From the NCBI GenBank assembly GCA_007130265.1, contig SLST01000033.1, positions 1 to 9,085 of the forward strand: a stretch of 9,085 nt of DNA, written 5' to 3'. This stretch comes from Spirochaetales bacterium. Its GTDB lineage: Bacteria; Spirochaetota; Spirochaetia; DSM-27196; SLST01. Numbering within the stretch: the stretch's first letter is position 1; each line of letters begins with the position of its first letter. The position numbers and the translations under genes are program-made. The notes under the pieces are model-generated. The model ran no database searches, was not told where the DNA came from, and saw only the letters and a program-made list of their open reading frames with translations. Of this stretch, positions 6,429 through 9,085 are shown piece after piece.

Positions 6429-6439
6429 TATAGTTACCT
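6429..6439 (+). promoter_or_regulatory. Candidate operator TATAGTTACCT upstream of the flavoprotein gene
   Basis: Ten of eleven bases match the fbpA-side motif, in the same orientation relative to the gene it precedes, ending 27 nt before ATG 6467. Its first six bases, TATAGT (6429-6434), also match a -10 hexamer at 5 of 6 positions, so the site would overlap the promoter. I find no convincing -35 at the right distance: TGGACA (6411-6416) is only 12 nt away. A short hyphenated palindrome, TGTAGATACA (6419-6428), sits directly upstream. Function is inferred only from the repetition. Confidence 0.35.
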
Positions 6440-6466
6440 TCAGGGAAAGCTCGGAGAGGAGAGGAT

Positions 6467-7924
6467 ATGGGGACGTACAGCCACGACGTGATGATCGTTG
6501 GGGGGGGCGCCGGCGGGTTGACTGCGGCCGTCGGGTGTGCGCAGCTCGGCATGAAGACCGCGCTCGTCGACAAGGAGCGGCTCGGAGGCGACTGCCTGCA
6601 CTACGGGTGCGTGCCCTCCAAGACGCTGTTGAAGACGGCCTCGGTCTACCACGCGATGACGGATGCGGGACGCTACGGACTGCCGTCGGTCGAGCCGCCG
6701 CCGGTCGACATGTCTGCGGTCAACGCGCGTGTCGCGAAGGTCATTGCGGGGATCGAGGTGCACGACTCACCGGAACGGTTCCGGGCGCTCGGGGCCGAGG
6801 TCTTCCTTGGCGAAGCGCAGTTCTCATCGCCGCACGAGATCGTCATTGACGGCGAGACGCGTCTGTCCGCACCGTCGGTGATCCTCGCGACCGGAAGCTC
6901 GCCCCGGGCGATACCCTTCAGAGGAATCGAAGAGGCGGGGTACCTCACCAACATCGACGCCTTCTCGCTGCCGAAGCTGCCCCCGCGGATCGCGACGATC
7001 GGCGCCGGGCCCATTGGCGTCGAATTGAGCCAGGCGTTCCGGCGACTCGGCGCCCAGGTGACGATCCTCGACCTCGCACCGCACGTCCTGCCGCGCGAGG
7101 ACGCGGACATGGCCGGGTTCGTCCAGGAGCGTCTCAGCGAGGAGGGCGTGTCGCTGCGGCTGGGCTCGACGATCGTGCGCGTCGAGCGCAGCGGATCGGT
7201 GAAGAAGGTCCATGTTACCCGATCCGACGGCGTCGAGGAGGTGCTCGAGGTCGACGAAATTCTGATGGCCGTTGGGCGTCAGGGGAACACGTCGGGGCTC
7301 GCCCTGGAGAACGCGGGCGTAACGGTCGAGAAGGGCTTTGTCGTTGCCGACTCGAAACTGCGCACCAGTCAGCGCCACATCCTCGCGGTAGGTGATATCA
7401 ACGGACGGTACCAGTTCACGCATGTTGCCGGCGCGGAGGGAAGCCTCGCGGTGCGCCGGCTTGCGCTGCACGCAGGCGGAAGTATGGACTACCGATCCGT
7501 TCCCTGGTGCACGTATACCGATCCCGAGCTCGCCTCGGTCGGGCACAACGAGGCTTCCGCGAAGGCTGCAGGGATCGACTATGACACGATCGTGCAACCG
7601 TTCGGCTCCACCGACCGGGCACAGGCGGAGGGTGAGCCGGCGGGGCGGATGAAGATCCTGCTCGACCGAAAGGGCCGTGTGATAGGGACCCAGATCGCCG
7701 GGTATCACGCGGGCGAGCTGCTCACCCCCTCGCTCTTCGCCGTGGGCAAGCGCTGGAAAGCCGGGGCGATCATGGCCCCCATCTACCCGTATCCGACCCT
7801 GTCCGAGCTGCACAAGAAGGCGGTCTCGGCGCAGATGGCCCCCCGACTCTTCAATGACCGGGTGCGCCGCGTGCTGCGGCTTCTCTTCCGCTACCGCGGC
7901 ACGGCCGGGACGACCAGGGCATAG
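6467..7924 (+). CDS. FAD-dependent pyridine nucleotide-disulfide oxidoreductase (class I, Lpd/MerA-like, function unknown)
   Basis: Cytoplasmic flavoprotein (485 residues) of the dihydrolipoamide dehydrogenase/glutathione reductase/mercuric reductase fold. FAD-binding VGGGAGG at residues 11-17; redox-active cysteines Cys43 and Cys48 in GGDCLHYGCVPSK (40-52); ATG motif at 141-143; NAD(P)-binding GAGPIGVE at 179-186 with Asp202 near the end of the second strand, which favours NADH; second FAD motif ILAVGD at 305-310; C-terminal dimerisation domain. The catalytic His of Lpd and GR (HPTxxE) is Tyr442 in YPYPTLSE, while Glu447 remains. The vicinal cysteine pair at the MerA C-terminus is absent. 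It is therefore neither a standard Lpd nor a mercuric reductase. Related genes are often found beside or fused to TVP38/TMEM64 proteins, as here. Start ATG 6467 has a purine-rich SD (GGAGAGGAGAGG). Eight consecutive G (6500-6507) encode the FAD glycines. The substrate is unknown. Confidence 0.9.
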   Translation: MGTYSHDVMIVGGGAGGLTAAVGCAQLGMKTALVDKERLGGDCLHYGCVPSKTLLKTASVYHAMTDAGRYGLPSVEPPPVDMSAVNARVAKVIAGIEVHDSPERFRALGAEVFLGEAQFSSPHEIVIDGETRLSAPSVILATGSSPRAIPFRGIEEAGYLTNIDAFSLPKLPPRIATIGAGPIGVELSQAFRRLGAQVTILDLAPHVLPREDADMAGFVQERLSEEGVSLRLGSTIVRVERSGSVKKVHVTRSDGVEEVLEVDEILMAVGRQGNTSGLALENAGVTVEKGFVVADSKLRTSQRHILAVGDINGRYQFTHVAGAEGSLAVRRLALHAGGSMDYRSVPWCTYTDPELASVGHNEASAKAAGIDYDTIVQPFGSTDRAQAEGEPAGRMKILLDRKGRVIGTQIAGYHAGELLTPSLFAVGKRWKAGAIMAPIYPYPTLSELHKKAVSAQMAPRLFNDRVRRVLRLLFRYRGTAGTTRA

Positions 7925-7933
7925 GAGAAAGAC

Positions 7934-8716
7934 ATGGCACGACACTCAACGACCAAGATCATCCTGTTCGCAGTCTTCCTCGTGGGGCTCGTCACCGCAG
8001 GATTCCTGTTCGACGTGGGAACCCACCTGCGCACGCTGCTCGCCTGGGTCCACGACCAGGGCGCCGTGGGAGTGCTCATATTCGGTGCGGTATACATCGC
8101 CGCGACCGTGCTCTTCGTCCCCGGATCGATCCTCACGCTCGGCGCCGGTTTCATCTACGGCGTTGTGTGGGGTTCCATCTACATCTCGATCGCCTCGACG
8201 ATAGGAGCGACGGCGGCCTTTCTCGTGGGCCGATACGTCGCGCGCGACTGGGTCGCCTCCAAGGTCGCGGGCAACGAGCGGTTCGCCGCAATCGACCGGG
8301 CGGTCGGGCGCGAAGGATGGAAGATCGTCGGGCTCACGCGTCTGAGCCCCATCTTTCCCTTCAACCTCTCGAACTACGCGTACGGCCTGACGAAGGTGAG
8401 CCTCCGCGACTTCTTCTTCGCCTCGTGGATCGCGATGTTTCCCGGAACGGTCATGTACGTCTATATTGGCTCGCTCGCGGGGAACCTCGCCACGCTCGGC
8501 GCGCAGGAGCGTGTTCGCACACCGCTCGAGTGGGCGCTCTACGCGCTCGGTCTGGTGGCCACCGTCGCCGTGACGATCTTCGTGACCCGCCTCGCCCGCC
8601 GGGCGCTGTCGAGAGAGGTCGCGCCGCCTGAGGAGCCCGGTACGTCCGCGGGGCCGGCGCCGGCCGGGGGCCCGACCGCCGGAGGCGGCGCTTCGAAGGC
8701 GGGGGCGGAGGTGTAG
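7934..8716 (+). CDS. TVP38/TMEM64 (SNARE-associated/DedA-like) family membrane protein
   Basis: Integral inner-membrane protein of 260 residues from the TVP38/TMEM64 (VTT domain) superfamily, some of whose members are implicated in lipid or membrane homeostasis. An N-terminal helix lies near 8-27. The core carries FVPGSILTLGAGFIYG (61-76), GATAAFLVGRYVARDW (91-106), and LTRLSPIFPFNLSNYAYGL (134-152) with the conserved Arg and Pro-Asn elements. Further helices lie at about 160-182 and 199-219. After residue 230 comes a Pro/Gly/Ala-rich tail, probably disordered and cytoplasmic. The SD AGGAG (7923-7927) overlaps the TAG stop of the flavoprotein gene and sits 6 nt before ATG 7934, so the two genes are co-transcribed and probably coupled. 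Fused TVP38-oxidoreductase proteins exist in other bacteria, which supports a functional link: perhaps a membrane redox step, though no substrate is established. Confidence 0.9.
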   Translation: MARHSTTKIILFAVFLVGLVTAGFLFDVGTHLRTLLAWVHDQGAVGVLIFGAVYIAATVLFVPGSILTLGAGFIYGVVWGSIYISIASTIGATAAFLVGRYVARDWVASKVAGNERFAAIDRAVGREGWKIVGLTRLSPIFPFNLSNYAYGLTKVSLRDFFFASWIAMFPGTVMYVYIGSLAGNLATLGAQERVRTPLEWALYALGLVATVAVTIFVTRLARRALSREVAPPEEPGTSAGPAPAGGPTAGGGASKAGAEV

Positions 8717-8736
8717 CCGTTCGCCCGGTACACCGC

Positions 8737-8742
8737 TACACT
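8737..8742 (+). promoter_or_regulatory. Weak -10-like element TACACT just before the epimerase gene
   Basis: TACACT matches 4 of 6 positions of TATAAT and ends 6 nt before ATG 8749, so any transcript from it would begin at or near the start codon (leaderless). No -35 is recognisable in the GC-rich 5' flank. The only SD-like bases are GGGG directly against the ATG. The gene may instead be read through from the TVP38 gene 32 nt upstream. Confidence 0.2.
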
Positions 8743-8748
8743 TTGGGG

Positions 8749-9085
8749 ATGAAGCAAAGAGTTGTCGTAACCGGCGCCTGCGGGCGCATCATCGAGCGCG
8801 TACTCCCCGGCCTTGCCGCGGAGTTCGATCTCACGCTCGTCGACATTCGGGACACCGATTTCGACGGCAATCCGGTCGAGGGTGTGCACAAGATCGATCT
8901 GCTCGATAATGATCGGACCGCTTACCGTGAGCTCTTCCGAGGGCACGACGCGGTGATCCACTCCGGGTTCGTGCGCTCGCCCAGGGGCGGGAGGGCCGGG
9001 ACCGCCGCAGGGTCAGAGACCTTCTGGAACGAGCACGACAATGTCCGCATGGCCTACAACGTGATGCAGGCCTGCGTTGAGGCCG
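8749..9085 (+). CDS. NAD-dependent epimerase/dehydratase family protein (extended SDR), 3' partial
   Basis: The first 112 residues are visible; the frame is open to the window end. The N-terminus has the SDR nucleotide-binding pattern: strand MKQRVVVTGACGRII with T-G-A-C-G-R-I-I, where the family's third Gly (usually T-G-x-x-G-x-I-G) is Ile. An acidic residue after strand 2 (LVDIRD, residues 30-35) favours NAD. Next come IDLLD (51-55), GHDAVIHSGFVRSP (65-78) at the usual cofactor-contact strand, and NVRMAYNVMQACVEA (98-112) as the helix before the catalytic domain. The Tyr-x-x-x-Lys active site would lie outside. It resembles sugar epimerases or uronate dehydrogenases, but the reaction cannot be fixed from this part. 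It starts 32 nt after the TVP38 stop on the same strand, so it may belong to that operon or be a separate unit. Confidence 0.8.
   Translation, partial: MKQRVVVTGACGRIIERVLPGLAAEFDLTLVDIRDTDFDGNPVEGVHKIDLLDNDRTAYRELFRGHDAVIHSGFVRSPRGGRAGTAAGSETFWNEHDNVRMAYNVMQACVEA

Noticed and set aside
6136..6573. Small open frames across the divergent intergenic region (6136-6339 plus, 6352-6573 minus)
   Set aside because: They run from coding antisense DNA into AT-rich promoter sequence, have no proper RBS and would occupy the promoter and operator region.
6467..7924. Mercuric reductase or true dihydrolipoamide dehydrogenase
   Set aside because: No N-terminal metal-binding domain, no C-terminal cysteine pair and no mer genes nearby, so not MerA. 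The catalytic His is Tyr and no 2-oxo acid dehydrogenase genes are adjacent, so Lpd is unlikely.
6824..7945. Minus-strand open frame of 373 codons opposite the flavoprotein gene
   Set aside because: It is the complement of a certain flavoprotein; the translation shows no fold signature.
1..9085. CRISPR array, tRNA, transposon ends or defence genes
   Set aside because: I saw no regularly spaced repeats, no tRNA-like cloverleaf, no transposase or integrase motif and no sharp change in base composition apart from the short AT-rich promoter patch.

Overview
The window is GC-rich bacterial DNA with dense genes, strong G/C bias at third codon positions, good Shine-Dalgarno sites and sigma-70-like promoter elements. 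The ferric-iron binding protein has a Sec (type I) signal peptide and no lipobox cysteine, which fits a diderm (Gram-negative-type) host with a periplasm. I cannot name the phylum from the sequence alone. No tRNA, rRNA, CRISPR array, insertion sequence or phage gene is visible.

Layout. (1) 1-2073, plus strand: the distal end of a peptide/nickel-type ABC transporter operon. It holds the ATPase pair (OppD/DppD-like, cut by the window edge, and OppF/DppF-like) and then a 59-residue single-span membrane protein. Both junctions are ATGA stop/start overlaps. (2) 2080-6269, minus strand: a compact ferric-iron uptake operon, read leftwards as binding protein (FbpA), two-domain permease (FbpB), ATPase (FbpC) and a DtxR-family metalloregulator. 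Gaps are +3 nt, +1 nt and an 8-nt overlap. It converges on region 1, with an imperfect hairpin spanning the space between the two stop codons. (3) 6270-6466: a 197-bp divergent intergenic region, locally AT-rich, with a good promoter for the iron operon. The sequence TAYAGTTACCT lies upstream of each divergent gene, in the same orientation relative to that gene. (4) 6467-8716, plus strand: a class I FAD/NAD(P) disulfide oxidoreductase that lacks the usual catalytic histidine, followed at once by a TVP38/TMEM64-family membrane protein. (5) 8749 to the window end: the start of an NAD-dependent epimerase/dehydratase (extended SDR).

How the parts may work together. FbpA captures Fe(III) in the periplasm, FbpB and FbpC import it, and the DtxR-like protein encoded last in the operon probably senses intracellular Fe(II) and represses the operon. 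The repeated motif suggests, without proving, that the divergent flavoprotein/TVP38 pair answers to the same regulator.

I see no unmistakably new multi-gene system. The most unusual points are the DtxR protein (primary metal site kept, ancillary site lost, cysteine-rich tail added), the His-to-Tyr flavoenzyme paired with TVP38, the shared divergent motif and the coupled 59-residue membrane protein.
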